From Antedon mediterranea (lineage: Eukaryota; Echinodermata; Crinoidea; Comatulida; Antedonidae): 64,000 nt of DNA. Below, piece after piece: positions 11,211 through 24,508 of the stretch. Location of the stretch: contig NC_092676.1 in NCBI RefSeq assembly GCF_964355755.1, forward strand, positions 10,896,288 through 10,960,287, given 5' to 3'. The notes beneath the pieces were generated by a model, which saw only the letters and a list, made by a program, of their open reading frames with translations, searched no databases and was not told the DNA's origin. The position numbers and the translations under genes are program-made. How positions within the stretch are numbered: the first letter of the stretch is position 1; the number at the start of each line of letters is the position of its first letter.

Positions 11211-12499
11211 ATATATATTTTTTTATTACAACTTGTAAATAACTTTTAAGATAAATGCCATTTTGTAACTGTAGCGGTGCTATACAGTATTTGGTTTAGA
11301 CTTGCCCCAAGTCTGTATTATCTTTTTTTTTTATTTATTTGTTTTTATTTCGACCGCGATTTTTGTCTGAAAATACAAATCAATTAGTATACGTATGAAA
11401 CGCCATATGTGCCAAAATATTTATCTTTTTACTAATATTAAGACAAAACTCCATCTGGAACCCAGATTATTTGGTTTGGCGCGTCAGTAGCATAAGAGGT
11501 ACGAATGAGATGCATCCTTCGTCGCTGCTACTCAATCTTATGCATCAAAAAAGCTTGTTTTTGGGTATGTTTTATCTTTAATTTGTTAATATTAGTTTAA
11601 GTAATTGTTTGAGATCATTAATTGCCAGACTACAGCATGTTTGATGCTAATTTAACGTAGTTTTCTTAGTTGGAAAGTTAGACATTCATCTAACACGATG
11701 TGTGTGTTCTCATGCTTCGAGCATGTTCGAGCATCTTAAGGTCAAGTGACGAAGATGGATCACTTTACGGTCACGTGTCAAAACAGTAGATTCCAAGATG
11801 GCTGCGCCCATCGGAGCTAATACATTTTTTATATTATTGCTTGTGATATTGATAATTGATTATAAACCTTCATTATTTCGATTTAATAACTATTGATTTA
11901 TTGAAAGAAAGTCATTAATTGATTGTTATATGTAGGTACCTAACATAAAAATTCAAACTTATTGAAACAGATCGAGTCATGCATCAAAAAATGAAGGAAA
12001 AAAATAGAAATTTAATAACACAAAAATAATTAAAATTCGTCAACATGGTAATTTTTTATAATTTTTTTAATGTTTTTTTTTTCATAAAAAATCAGTATAG
12101 GCATTTCAATGCATAAGAAAAAAAAGTGTGGCAATGAAGTGCAATATTCTTAAAAATTGTTTTAAAATTATTATTTTTCCAAACATGAATCTACCTCTTC
12201 TCAACTACAACCAAACCCATTTACGTTATAACAACTTTTTCCCTACCCTCTGACAACACCAACCATATGCTTTTAGAAGAATTTAATCTACCTGAGATAA
12301 AAAGGCTAATAAATAGTTAAATGTGAAGCTCCCGACAACTCAAATGGCAAGGGGACCAATTTTGGGGCCTCTTTTTTTGTTATGTTTATCAACGATTTTT
12401 CCATTGTTCCTCATTATTCTAATGTTTTGTAATGTTTGTTCTTATGTTTGCTGAAGATATTAAATTATTTAAGTCTATACAAACCTTAAATTTTTTTTA
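11211..12499. other. Non-coding, nothing recognised
   Basis: AT-rich sequence with homopolymers. No frame or splice-bounded segment resembles a known family. The end of this stretch may hold the 5' UTR of the LINE that follows. Confidence 0.4.
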
Positions 12500-12663
12500 C
12501 AACAGAGGGCGCTATGTAATGAAGACGTACAGTTACTGAGCTCCGTCAAAGCTAAAACTTATCGAACTCCCAAAAGTAAGTTAAAGGATGAAATAAACTG
12601 AACGTAAGTTTTAAACAGCTTCTACAATCAAATAAAAGTAAAATAAGAAGTCTATTGTAAAAA

Positions 12664-13479
12664 ATGAGTGCTACTAGAGCGAAATCTAAACAAATATCTG
12701 AAACTACTGAGGCAACGCCTATGCCACGTCAGCTTAAAGTTCCCGCGACTACTGACTTGAGGACTGACACGTCATCTTCTGAAATAAAGGCCCTGAGAAA
12801 AGATCTAAAAGAGATGTTTGTTGATATTAATAAAAGAATCGAAGATGGAATATCGTCGATCAAATCCAATCAACAAGTACTAATAGAAAGAATAACAAAA
12901 GTGGAAGAAACACAACGTATTATGGACCAGTCATTGGAATATTACACAACATCCACTACGGAAACCCAAGCGAGTGTAAGTAGATTAAATACACGTATTG
13001 ACAACATTGAAACAGAACTGAAGGAGAAAAATAAGCAAATTAGTAACCTAGAAGTGAATATTCATAGAATGGAAAGATATTCAAGAGGATTTAATTTACG
13101 ATTTGGAGGAATAAATGAAGATGAGAACGAAAATACACTAGATAAACTAAATAAACTTATAAGCGATAAACTACACCTGAAGGATATTAACATTGAAAAC
13201 GCCCATAGAACCGGTAAACAGACCAGAGGAGACCAAAAACCTAGGCAAATAATTGCTAAATTTATCTATAGGCCAGAACGAAACGAGGTTCTTAAGAAGG
13301 TGAAGTCACTGAAAAATAAAGATTTTTATGCAATGGAGGACCTTACAGCATCAGATGCCAAGAAGAAACGTGAGTACCGAGACATAATGTTGAAAGCATA
13401 CAATGAAGGAAGACATCCTGTATTTAGAAATGGATCATTATATATAGATGGGAGACTATACCGTGAACCTACAAAGTGA
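12664..13479 (+). CDS. LINE ORF1p, coiled-coil RNA-binding protein (271 aa)
   Basis: This is the nucleic-acid chaperone encoded by the first ORF of the LINE. Residues 1-40 are basic and Ser/Thr-rich. About 40-140 is heptad-rich (many Lys/Glu with Ile/Leu spacing) and should trimerise as a coiled coil. About 145-215 holds an RRM-like stretch (FNLRFGGINEDENENT onward, with NIENAHRTGK), as in L1 ORF1p (Transposase_22 family). A basic C-terminal domain ends VFRNGSLYIDGRLYRE. The frame is uninterrupted and starts at the first ATG. ORF1s of this L1-like type also occur in some CR1/L2-group LINEs. No PHD or esterase domain is present. Confidence 0.85.
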   Translation: MSATRAKSKQISETTEATPMPRQLKVPATTDLRTDTSSSEIKALRKDLKEMFVDINKRIEDGISSIKSNQQVLIERITKVEETQRIMDQSLEYYTTSTTETQASVSRLNTRIDNIETELKEKNKQISNLEVNIHRMERYSRGFNLRFGGINEDENENTLDKLNKLISDKLHLKDINIENAHRTGKQTRGDQKPRQIIAKFIYRPERNEVLKKVKSLKNKDFYAMEDLTASDAKKKREYRDIMLKAYNEGRHPVFRNGSLYIDGRLYREPTK

Positions 13480-13818
13480 CCAGACCACACTCTGTTAGTA
13501 AGCAACACACTTATTTAACATGAGATGGTATTTATGTAATTTGGACAAAATACTATCCATGTCTTGTTATTATACACAGCCCCACATTGCTGTGAACTGT
13601 TGCATACAGTGCATTCATATAAGTTGGGGTTGTTTATAAAATTGTATATAAATTTGTATTACTACATTCATTAATAAGGGGTCACGGTAAAATAAAAAAA
13701 AAATATGACGGGGAGCTAATGTACAGATATAGCAAATAAGGTTATATTTATTATCAAATATTTCTTTTGTCATTAGGCCCTATAATTAACTGATATTTAT
13801 TTATATTAACGAAATTAT

Positions 13819-16800
13819 ATGTTTTCAATTCTAAATATTGATAATTTTAATTATGAAGACGAAAATACAACCGCATTTAACTATAAGGAAAACTATTACT
13901 TTAGTATTGATACATTTAAATCCACGTTCAGTCAAACGTCAACTAATAGTTTTTCTATGTTTGCATTAAACTGTAGAAGTATTGTTAACAAATTTGAAGA
14001 ATTTAAAAATTATGTATCCTCTCTCGATTTTGAATTTAATGTAATAGGACTTACTGAAACTTGGCTTTCAAGCAAACATCACCTTGGTTTATATACACTT
14101 CCAAACTATACACCTATCTTTAAAAACAGAGAAACCCAGACAGGGGGATGTGTAGCATTGTACATACACTCAAATATATCATATCAAATAAGAAATGACT
14201 TGTCTGCTATGATAAACGAGGGAGAGTGCATTATAATTGAATTAAAAAATAATGATAAATCAATTATATGTGGAATAATCTACAGGCCCCCTAAAGCCCA
14301 TATTCCAACATTTAATAATCAACTTAGTGAATTAATGCACATGATAAACAATGAAAATAAAAAGGCATACCTTATGGGTGACTTTAACCTAGATCTACAA
14401 AAATATAACTGTGACAATAATGTTCAAACTCACGTAGACAACATGCTAACAGAATCTTTCATTCCACTAGTTAATAAACCCACCCGAATCACAAAAGATA
14501 CCGCAACAGTAATTGACAATATTTATACAAATTATCAGGAATTCCAAAATATTAACACAGGGATATTAGTTAACGACATATCTGACCACTTTGCAGTTTT
14601 CTGCATGGATGATTCAGAAAATTATTCATTACCACGATCAGAAAAATTTATAATAAAAAGAAGCTATACTGATCAACAAAAACGGCAATTTAGACTTGAA
14701 TTACAGGGCTATGATTGGCAATATGTAACTAGCATTGAAAATTCGAATGAATCATATAAATGTTTCTCAGATTCTTTAAAAACAATGATAGATAAGCATT
14801 TCCCACTAAAAAGAGTTAGGTTAAAAGTAGATACAATTAAATCCCCGTGGATAACATATGGAATTCAAAAATCTCTTTGTACCAAAAATAAATTATACAT
14901 CAAATATAAACAGAAACCAACAGATATAAATAAATCTAAATATAAGAAATATAAGAATAAGTTAACATCAATAATAAGAGAAAGGAAAACTACTTATTAC
15001 AAAATGAATTTGAAAAGCACAAGAGTAATATAAAGAAAACATGGGGTGTCATAAACTCATTATTAGGTAGGATGAAACATCAAGACATGCCTCAAAAAAT
15101 GAAAATCAACTCCCATCAACTTAATGACCCAACATCCATAGCGAATGCGTTTAACACATACTTTATAAATATAGGTGACCAAATGACAGGTGATGATAAC
15201 CGTAATAGTAACACCGAATATAAAATACAACATGACATTTTGAATTCAATGTTTTTTAGAGCTGTATCCGAGTCCGATATCATTAAATACATTAATGACT
15301 TAAATGTAAATAAGTCAAGTGGTTGTGATGACATAGGTACCATTTATATAAAAAATAACTCAGATATACTGGCTAAACCGTTATCTCATATAATCAATGT
15401 ATCCCTTCAATCGGGTGTATTTCCTTGTCAACTAAAAATTGCTAAAACAATTCCTGTGTATAAAAAAGGAGCAAGGGAGAACATAGAAAATTATAGACCA
15501 ATATCGATATTACCATGTATATCTAAGGTATTTGAAAGGGTCGTATATGACCAAACAATCGCTTTTTTTGTGTAAATATGATATGTTACATGAATCTCAA
15601 TATGGATTCAGGGCAGGTCATTCAACTAACCACGCCCTCCTACAAGTCCTTGATAAAATAACAACAGCCGTTGACAACAAGCAATTTATGATTGGCGTAT
15701 TTTTGGATTTATCCAAGGCGTTCGATTCGATAGATCATGAATTATTGCTCACAAAATTGCCCCATTATGGAATAAGAGGCGTGGTTCTTGATTGGTACCG
15801 AAGCTACCTTAGAGAAAGACAACAACTCGTACAAATTGGGAAGTGTCAGTCTGTAACCAAAATAATAAAACAAGGCGTTCCACAAGGGTCAATCCTTGGA
15901 CCCCTGCTGTTTTTGATTTTCATAAATGACATGTTTTCTGTAAGTAATGTCGTTGATTTAATAATGTTTGCAGATGATACGAATATGTTTTTACAACACA
16001 ATGATATCGTCACTGCCTTTACAATAATGACAAATGAACTAAATAAAATTGAGAAATGGTGTAAAACTAATAGATTAACTATTAATACAACCAAGACTAC
16101 GTATATGTTATTTAGTGGAAAGAATACCAACATTGACACATCCCAATTTGTACTTTCAATAAATAGAGTTTCAATAGACAGAGTACCATATACTAAATTT
16201 CTCGGTGTCGTCATTGATGAGAAACTGAACTTTAGACACCATACAAATGCAGTTTCTTGTAAAGCATCCTCAATAATTGGTGCCATGTGTCATATAAAAA
16301 AATTAGTATCTACTGAAGTGTTACTTACCATATACAAGACACTTATATTACCAGTGTTGACATATGGTATTATTGTATGGGGTGCGGGGAACAAAGACAA
16401 TTTGGATCGCCTTCTATTGCTTCAAAAAAAAGCTCTTAGGATCATTTGTAAGGTAGACTTTCATCATCCCTCTTCTCAGCTCTTTGTGAAAACGGGCACA
16501 TTTAATATATTTGATTTGTATAAAAACAGTGTTTTAAATTTTATGTTTAAATACCAAAAAGGACAACTTCCAAAATGTTTTAATTCTTTATTCAGTTTAT
16601 TTGATAATTATCATACATATAACACTCGAAATAAAGACAATTATTGTATAAAATTAAAATCAACTAATATGGGTCAGCAAAGTATAGCATATAGAGGACC
16701 TAAGCTATGGAATCAACTTATAAGAAATATAAGAGAGAGTGAAAATATATCAATATTTAAAAAACTATTACTAAATAAGTGCATTAATAGTTATAAAGAA

Positions 16801-16854
16801 ACAATATATCTATGCGAAAACAACATTTGTAAAATATGTCTAACTTTAACTTAA
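13819..16854 (+). pseudogene. LINE ORF2: AP endonuclease plus reverse transcriptase, two frameshifts
   Basis: Three overlapping frames (13819-15033, 15072-15575, 15532-16854) form one ORF2 of about 1,010 codons. The endonuclease block has FALNCRSIVNK, GLTETWLSS, MGDFNLDLQ and NDISDHFAVF, which carry the Asn, Glu, Asp and His catalytic positions. The reverse transcriptase has YRPISILPCISKVFERVV, QYGFRAGHSTNHAL, FLDLSKAFDSIDH, GVPQGSILGPLLF, the MFADDTNMF catalytic box and FLGVVIDEKLNF. The frame is lost once in or near a short A run at 15001-15004 and regained at a T run at 15563-15569. Both are single-base homopolymer length changes of opposite sign. All catalytic residues are kept. Either the copy died very recently or these are sequencing errors. 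Confidence 0.92.
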
Positions 16855-17097
16855 TTAATTACATTTTTGTATATATTCTGAGACTGATGTATATATATAT
16901 GTTATATTATAGTACGTTGTATTTTCCTTCATTTATTTACTACATGAAAACATTTTTTGTAATATATTTGTAAATTTATATTTTAAGTTAGGGTGCCACA
17001 GATTAAAAGCTTTGCTTGCTTGTGGTTATCCTGTTTTTCACACTTTATTGTACTTAATCTTTTATTTATATTTTTAAGAATGTTGTGTGAAAAATAA

Positions 17098-17132
17098 AAG
17101 AATCAATCAATCAATCAATCAAATCAATCAAA
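17098..17132 (+). repeat. (AATC)n LINE tail
   Basis: A run of AATCAATC units follows AATAAAAG and terminates the LINE 3' UTR. Confidence 0.85.
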
Positions 17133-17352
17133 TAATATGTTGTTGTTACAAAATGATGTTGACAGACTCATTCACTGGTGTAATACCACTCACTGTGTAA
17201 AGTCGAAGGTTCTGTTGATATTTTACTTGATTTGCTTGCATTTTTCCGTCAAAAGGTTTTGTATAATGTCCAAGTTTGTCTAATTTATTATCTATTATAT
17301 TATATTGTCTTTCAGCCCTGTTAATGGTGATGTGTGGTCACTGATAGTATGA

Positions 17353-17420
17353 TTCAAGATTCAAGAAATTGTATTTGTCCATAAAAATGGAAATTCACTT
17401 TGCTTGGTAGATTAAAACAA
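17353..17420 (-). repeat. LINE 3'-end fragment with (TTGAATC)n tail
   Basis: Read on the minus strand the segment ends GACAAATACAATTTCTTG followed by tandem TTGAATC. The same arrangement recurs near 19828. Such tails mark CR1-type LINE 3' ends. How far each fragment extends upstream is unknown. Confidence 0.5.
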
Positions 17421-19288
17421 CAATAAAAAACAGACATAAAAAAAGTTGCAACAATTTAAAACGATGATGAAATAAAGCATTTTTACAAAATAGTTTTCTT
17501 TAAATTTATTTTCTATACATTGTCAATATACATTATTACAAAGTACCTCATTACATCAATATACCTAATCCCTGCATATCCCATCACAATTTACCAAATT
17601 TTAAAATATATTTGGTCTGTAAAGGTTTCTGAGATGGTGGATCCAGTTTGACAAACTTTGAGAAATTCTTGACTTTAAAAACATCAAATTTAGCTACTTT
17701 CTTTTTAGCAGAATTCTTTACCAAATTAAATACAGTAGATTTTGGATTTACAGAAATATTGTATAATAAAAAATATTTTAGATATCTTCTTATATGACTT
17801 TTTTTTACTTAGGTAAAATATATATATCTAATGTGTCCGTTTTGTATCGAATCGAACCTGCATCGCTTGGTATCTCAAGATACTGCGGTCTGATAAATTG
17901 CAGCAGAGTCAATCCCAGTGGTTCCTCCATACTATGGATCGTCACAACAACTGTACATTAAAATAATATATATTTAGCATATTTAACTATATATTTTTTT
18001 TTAAACAAATAAATTTATTTTTTTTAGTTAAAGAATGTGTTGTTATAAATAAGTGAAAGATAACGAAATACAAGGAATTCAACCAGATGAAAAAAACAAA
18101 AAATTAAGGGTCAAAGTTTAAATGGACAATAGACAATAAAAATCATAATCTACACCAGCTTGGGTAAAAACACGCACTCTGATTGGCCGCATTGTAAACT
18201 GACAACCTAGCGTACTAATATTCATACGGGTTATTGTTATTATTGAAAAATATTTATTTGCAATCTTTTAAAATCGCTGTATTCTAACAACTTTAGTACC
18301 AAAACATAATTGAAGATTATAAATCAAACATTGTTTTATTTTATTTCCTACTTTTTAAAACATATTTAGAGTGATTTAGAGTGAAATATATTATGTATAC
18401 AAAGGAGTCGACATAGACCGCCAAAGGCCTATTCTTTAACCAGGGAGATACATCCCTCCGTTAACACTACATCCTATGCTATGCTAGGTAAACATGTCGA
18501 AAAAATACAAAATTTCAACATCTAAAAATTCCATTGTAACATCTATCAATATACACAAAACTTATGTCAAAATAATCATAATAGCATGTAGTATATGGAC
18601 TGAAACATGAAAATAATGGACTAACTCACTTTTTATGAAAAAAAGACGTATTTTGATGAGGCATATTTTCGAATCGTTGTAACTCATAAAATAAACATCA
18701 GAAAAGAAAAGAAAAAAATTCCCAGCAGTAGAACAACTTCCTGTTGACATTTTGGTACCAATAATGTCATCATTAGCCAACCAGAAGTAATTTTAAAGAT
18801 TTTTTTAAAAAAGAACCTTCAGCGCGAACTGAATATCAGGTCACACTTTTTTGGTGACATCAAAAAAGGGCGTGTCACCATAAGTTGCAGGTACCTATTA
18901 TATGTTATTGATATTTGTTTTACAGTCAACTTGTAACTTAACGATTACTGAATTGAAGGCTTGTGGTTTATGAGTTTGCGCCATAATTCATGTAAGGTTT
19001 GAACATTATTGGATTAACTCATATGTAGTATTTAATTAAAACCATCTATTTGATCATTTGTTAGACATACTGTATAACATTGTTCATAGAACCACGTTCT
19101 GGTTAGTTATTCAAATTGTTCGTTTATTTGAGACTTGTTAAACGATATTAAGTGATTATTATTTGTATTTTTCTAGTCACCCGACTATTTTCAGAGTCAG
19201 AGAATAAAAGTACTGAATTTTACATAGTTTGCGTTGTTGTGTTGGTGCCCTCATTATTCGTAAACTACATCAAGCCCAGATATTCTAC

Positions 19289-19368
19289 ACAACTTAAAAC
19301 CACAAAACCTTTTGGACTTAACATTGTTCCTAATGTTAAGTCCAAAAGGTTTTGTGGTTTTAAGTTGT
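19289..19368. repeat. Perfect 37-bp inverted repeat with 6-base loop
   Basis: The arms 19289-19325 and 19332-19368 are exact reverse complements (arm starts ACAACTTAAAACCAC), with GTTCCT as the loop. An AT-rich run follows. It could form a long perfect RNA hairpin or a DNA cruciform. It is the cause of the mirrored C-terminal half of the frame at 19152-19370. Confidence 0.95.
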
Positions 19369-19827
19369 AATAAAAAAAATATATATGCATCAACATAAAT
19401 CACTCCCAGATCGGTAAAATTGACCCAACAGTTTTAAGTTTCAATATTAACCACCATTTAACCTGTTTTTTTTTTAGTTTCATTCCAAAATTGTTTATAT
19501 CTCTACCAAGCTACCTTCTTTGTTTTCTACTCTTATTCAGACTCCACCCTGTCACCTTTTGTTGTATTTCTTTTATTCCTGTCCACCCAGGCAGGTCTTA
19601 TACTATGACGTTATTGCAGATTAAAAAATCGTGCTACCCTTTACACTACAAAGAGCAAATAGCTGCGATTGTCGTGTTCATCGCGTGTCTGTTGAGGAGC
19701 TGAGTTCTCATGAACACAGCTAATTACTGAGCTCTGAGTGTTGCGATTTTTCGTGATGAATGCGCATGCGCATAAGTTAACGCTTTGGATACGCGCCAAC
19801 ATAATTCGACTAGTGAAAAATAGGCTT

Positions 19828-20000
19828 CAAGATTCAAGAAATGTTATTGGTCCACTTTAAAATGCAAATTAATTTTGCACAATTTAATAAAATAATAAAA
19901 TACATCACATTGTAAGGCAATTCTAAAATACTATTTAGAGGCCTATGTTAAAATAATGTTTAAAATACTATTAAAAATGCAGATTGCAAAAACGCCATAG
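19828..20000 (-). repeat. Second LINE 3'-end fragment with TTGAATC tail
   Basis: CAAGATTCAAGAAA followed by TATTGGTCCA, as at 17353, is the reversed end of a CR1-like LINE. It is truncated and no coding sequence remains. The right limit is approximate. Confidence 0.45.
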
Positions 20001-20831
20001 GCCCTGTAAAATACTGTTAAAACGTTACAAAATTCAAAAACAAATTACAGCATGTTTCAGCTAGCAGACAGTTAAACGAATGAGCTATATATTGACGCTA
20101 TTTGATCTCATTTGGAAAAAATTAAGAACAGTTGAGATACTACAATAATATGTATAATTAATTACATTTTGCTTGTGTTTGGTTTTTTTTTTTCCGGGTT
20201 TCGCATTCGGTTTTTATTTTAATATTTATTCTATTTCATTTATTTAAATTACACCAAACAGCTGTATAGCGAATTAACAAATTGATGACAAATACCCAAC
20301 AATGACAAGTAGCATCATTCACATAATATTGAGGTGTGGTATTTTTGTGATTATGTCCCTTGTCGCCACCTTAAATTGCTTAAGCAAATCTTAATGGTTT
20401 GTCAAGTGGTAACGGCCATTGTTAGATACAGACATGTCTCGACAGCCTACTTCTCCATATATATGGCCTACTCGATGAGCGTAATATCCAGTTTGAGATC
20501 AGTATCGCAGAGGACAAAGGTAAGTTTGAATTTGTTATTGTGTATTTTGTGTCTTCGATGTTTAAACTAATATACTTCAGGCAAACATCGGGTGTCTCTA
20601 TTATGTGGAAAATAAAGTCTAATCCTGCTTTTAATGAACGTAATAAAATTAAATATAAAAATATAACCTGGAACTAAATGCTTTAATAATTGAACCAAAG
20701 GCAGAGAGTCCACAAAGAATAGTTTAAAAACTACAGACAGTTTTATTAGTAAACATGTTTCGGTTTCTATTCAAAATAGAATAAATTAATTGCAAAAACT
20801 TATCCCCTCTTTAAACAAGGCCAACAGCCAT

Positions 20832-21602
20832 TAAGTCGCGTGCTACAATGCATAGTGATACCGGACCGACAGACAAACAGACCGACAGACAGACAGACCG
20901 ACAGACAGACGGACCGACCGACATAGTGAACTATAGTGACCGAAATTACTGTAATGTTTAAAAATGTTGAAATGTTTAAAAACATTTATATTTTTTTAAT
21001 TTACACGTGCGTAGCCTGTCACTTTTGACGTGCTCGTATAACGTAATTTCAAGTTGAAAAGTAAGTCAAGAAAACAGAAATCGGGCAAAAAGAGTGCGCA
21101 ACAACATTTAACGCGCAGTGCGCGCGCAAAAATCAGCGCACGCATGGCAATTTTGTAAACGCTTAAAATTGCCTGAAACGTAGGCCCCTACTCTTATTTC
21201 ATCGAAAATAAATTTTGAAAATTTTAAGCGCGCGTACGCATGCGTTACATGCGCTACGCACGTAATTGTATTCCCATATGATGATTTATGCCCTGAAATT
21301 TATGAGTACCAAATTTTATTTAATTGTGATTCATGGTTGTTAAGATATGATTACAAACGTGATTTCGTTAAATCGTGCGTAGACCGCGTAATTTTTTATT
21401 GCGCACCGTGAAAACATAACCACATCGATTCCTGGCCATAAGGAATATTCTGTGAAAAATTGACTTAGCTAGATTAAACTGATATCAAGATAAGGTCATA
21501 AAGCGATAAAACGCATAGTGATTCCGGACCGACAGACAGACAGACCGACAGACAGACCGACCGACCGACATAGTGAACTATAGAGTCGCTTCCACGCGAC
21601 TA
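20832..21602. mobile_element. AGTCGCGTG-ended repeat with GACA/GACC microsatellites, copy 1
   Basis: It begins AGTCGCGTG (20834) and ends CACGCGACT, so its short termini are inverted. Just inside both ends are tetranucleotide runs of GACA/GACC followed by a CATAGTGAACTATAG block. The core (21073-21520) includes AACAGAAATCGGGCAAAAA and runs of GCGCGC and recurs at 37109-37500. It has no coding capacity. The class is unknown. Confidence 0.65.
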
Positions 21603-22174
21603 AAAATGTTTACCGATGGTAATATATAGTAATAAATATAATACTACTACTTTTCACAGACTACGGTAGTTTTGCTTTTTCCATTTTCTTGTGTCTGAAA
21701 CAATTTGGATAACTATATTAAAAATGTTTATTCCATTTCTATAATATTAAAACATTTATAAGTTGTATTAATCCTAATTACAGAACTTGAATTCCAATGG
21801 TTTCATTTTCTGCCGAACCACCTTCTTTAAAAATATGTATGAAATTGAACTGTAGGCCTATATACTCTGTATTAAGTTTTTGCTCATCATCATTAACCTT
21901 GTACAGGCCTTTTACTATTGTCTTATTTATCATTTGAATGTTTTTAAATCTGTATTTTTAGCATTTTTCTTTTTATTGGACGAATAAATTAAATAAATAA
22001 AAACAGATTTTATAAATAAAGGATAACATTTTCAGCTTCAACATATTTCCATTAATAACGATGTTCTATAAATAAATGTTATTTGTATAAATCTATGGTA
22101 TGTCTACTTTCTGGAACCCCCTATGATTATTTAAAACACTATTTCAATACGTAGGTTAAACGGAGAAGACAAAC

Positions 22175-23715
22175 ATGAAGCTGGCCGTGATTGTGTTCTT
22201 TGCATTGATTTACGCCATCGATGCCAGTTGCAGCTATCAAAGTAAGTGTTTCTTCAGGGGAACTAGATAACAACTACCTGTCAGTTGAAGGATTAACTTT
22301 TAAATATAACTGGTCACATGACTGCTTTTTATGGGAGCGATTACATTATAAGTTGTTTTAGTATTTTTATTTAGTTACATATGGCGTTTCTAAGAGGTTG
22401 AAGTCATTAAAATAAGAACATAATTATTGTTGTCATAATAAACAAATTCAGACCTACTACAATTCATTTAAAGCAAAATGTGTGGATAACCTTGGCAAAC
22501 GTTACAAACCGGGCAGACGATGGACTGAAAGGTATGAGAAGTATTGCAGAGAATGTTATTGTTCCAAATCTGGCGCGGGAGCATCATGCTGCAGCACGTA
22601 CGTATTGAGTTTAACTCATTGTTTTGGAACTAACAAATCTGTAACTCTCCAAATATACAATGTTATCCGGGTTATTAGTACATTTGTGATATTTGTCTAA
22701 AAGACAAAGTACAACTGTACGTAGGCCTACTTCTTACTCTAAACATTTCAGTGTGGAGTAGGGTTCCAAGTAAAATATTATTTAGGTTTGTTTTGTCCTT
22801 TTCTAAAGATATATCACTACAACAGCCTGGTAAAGGGAATATGAAGTTTCTGTAACTGTATTCACTAACATAAAAAAAAAACATAGGTCTAATGATACAT
22901 TTCAATATAATGGAGACGTTATTATTGAACTTTTCTGTCTTCTGTGGGTTCGTTCCATATTAATGTGTATACAAACAAATTGCCGTCACGTAATAAATTA
23001 CGTAATGTCACAAAAATTTCACATAACAATCAAAATAATTATCAGTTTGTTGTAAAAGTAAAGTTATAGATTATTACACAATTAGGATTAGGAATTCATA
23101 CAATATATTTAAGGTCATACATTCAGTAGTTTCAATTTACAGAAAAAACAGTCTCACAAATATTCATTATTTTCTATAATTTCATTAGTGAATTAATAAT
23201 TAATTCATGTTATCGGAATTATTTATAACAGACATGATGATCATCAACACGAATGGCGCCATCACTGACACCATAGTTTGATGAACTGGCTATATATTGA
23301 CGAATTCCACCTAGAGTTTATTAAATCAATTATCAAAACAGTCATTAAATTGAAATACATAAATGGAAATAATTGTTATAGGGCGTGTATTATGATAGTT
23401 AATTGTATTAAATTATGTATAACTACTAGTGTAAATTGGTAACCAACGGAAGATGGAAATGAATATCATTTTTCCGTTTTAAAAAACTGGAAAAATGTTT
23501 AATTAGTTTAATTACTTATAAGCCAATTTCTTTTCCTTGTAGTCATAACACGTTTATAATGATATATTGAAATTGTTCTTTTTAGAGGTTATATTTCTAG
23601 TTACCCAGAGCACTGTGTTGACATATTTGATAACCAGAATTGCGTTCATCACGTCGTCGAAAAGTCAGACCCATGCAAACCATGTTCTGGACCAATAGCT
23701 GCTGTTGGAAAATAA
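22175..23715 (+). CDS. Beta-microseminoprotein (PSP94)-like secreted peptide A
   Basis: Three exons: 22175-22241 (signal peptide, phase 1), 22474-22597 (phase 2) and 23586-23715, giving 106 residues. Residues 1-18 (MKLAVIVFFALIYAIDAS) form a signal peptide. The mature part carries the microseminoprotein Cys order: Cys, KCVD, W, then C-x2-C-x-C, CC, then HCVDIFDNQNC and VVEKSDPC. The region from Trp to the CC pair and the block C-x2-IF-x4-C are the hallmarks of MSMB/PSP94. It has 11 Cys against 10 in the vertebrate protein; the extra one is in SDPC. The donors at 22242 and 22598 are GTAAGT and GTACGT. The exon 2 acceptor AAAG is weak but the only one that keeps frame. AATAAA lies near 23920. 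The function in invertebrates is not known; vertebrate members are secreted in mucus and seminal fluids. Confidence 0.85.
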
Positions 23716-24508
23716 GTAGGCCTAATCTTGTAAATTTCAAGAAACTCCAGCTTCTTTTTTTAAACTGTTATTGTTATTAAAAATGTTTAATATTCAAAAT
23801 GTACTGTATGTGCTATTCAAGAGCTTAAATCAAGGAACTAAATGTCAATTTTCAAATTAATTATTTATCCTTTAATCTGAGGCAAGTAAAAACAGTTATA
23901 AAAATGTAATTGGAAAAATTGAAATAAAATTATAATGATTATTATTATTACTGTGGTTTCTCATCAATTAGCAATATTCAATGTACAAATATGACTCAAT
24001 CAGCCAATTTTCAAAACTAACACAACAAAGGTCGTTATTACCTTGTCTTGCGATCTATACATTACATTAGTATTTTGTTTCTTTGAATCATTTAAAAAAA
24101 AAAGTTTACTTAATAATAAACATAAAATGTTATAAATTACTTGAACCAGAAAATTCACAAATTTAGAAAATACCGTAAGTATTAGGATTGTAACATTATT
24201 ATATTGGATAGAGAATGTTTAGCCACATGTTATAATAAACTATATTAAAAGTTGACGTGAACTACTACAATTGACATTGGACATATCTGTACATATTTAA
24301 AAAAAAACGAAACCCAAATTATGATTTTTTTTCCAAGAAATCCGATAAACTAAAGTAGTTCTTAAGGAAATACGCGATGGGAAGTTCCGGCTTAACACTT
24401 CCGAGTTTGTGCAAATAAGGGAGCAATTTGTGTTTCAACCTCTTAAAATCAATAGCAATAGTTGTACGATGTTTGAAATTGAAATCCTCAAGGCACCAAA
24501 GTCTCATG
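23716..24508. other. 3' flank of peptide A gene
   Basis: AT-rich sequence with a poly(A) signal near 23920. Nothing else is recognised. Confidence 0.4.

Larger units (their letters stand above)
12500..17132 (+). mobile_element. Near-complete CR1/L2-like LINE with ORF1 and ORF2
   Basis: The order is a 5' leader, ORF1 (12664-13479), a 339-base spacer, ORF2 with endonuclease and reverse transcriptase (13819-16854), a 3' UTR, and a tail of tandem (AATC)n ending about 17132. Microsatellite rather than poly(A) tails are usual for CR1/L2-type LINEs. The length of about 4.6 kb fits a full element. The 5' boundary is estimated, not proven. Compared with the other LINEs in the window it is very well preserved and therefore young. 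Confidence 0.85.
17133..22174. other. Intergenic stretch with repeats only
   Basis: It holds LINE 3'-end fragments (17353, 19828), a perfect hairpin (19289-19368) and a repeat with GACA/GACC microsatellites (20832-21602), described separately. The open frames at 18562-18780, 19491-19703 and 20334-20570 show no family resemblance. Confidence 0.5.

Noticed and set aside
17865-17940. Minus-strand GGTTCGATTC resembling a tRNA T-arm (B box)
   Set aside because: No A box, acceptor stem or anticodon arm could be placed at the right distance; probably chance.
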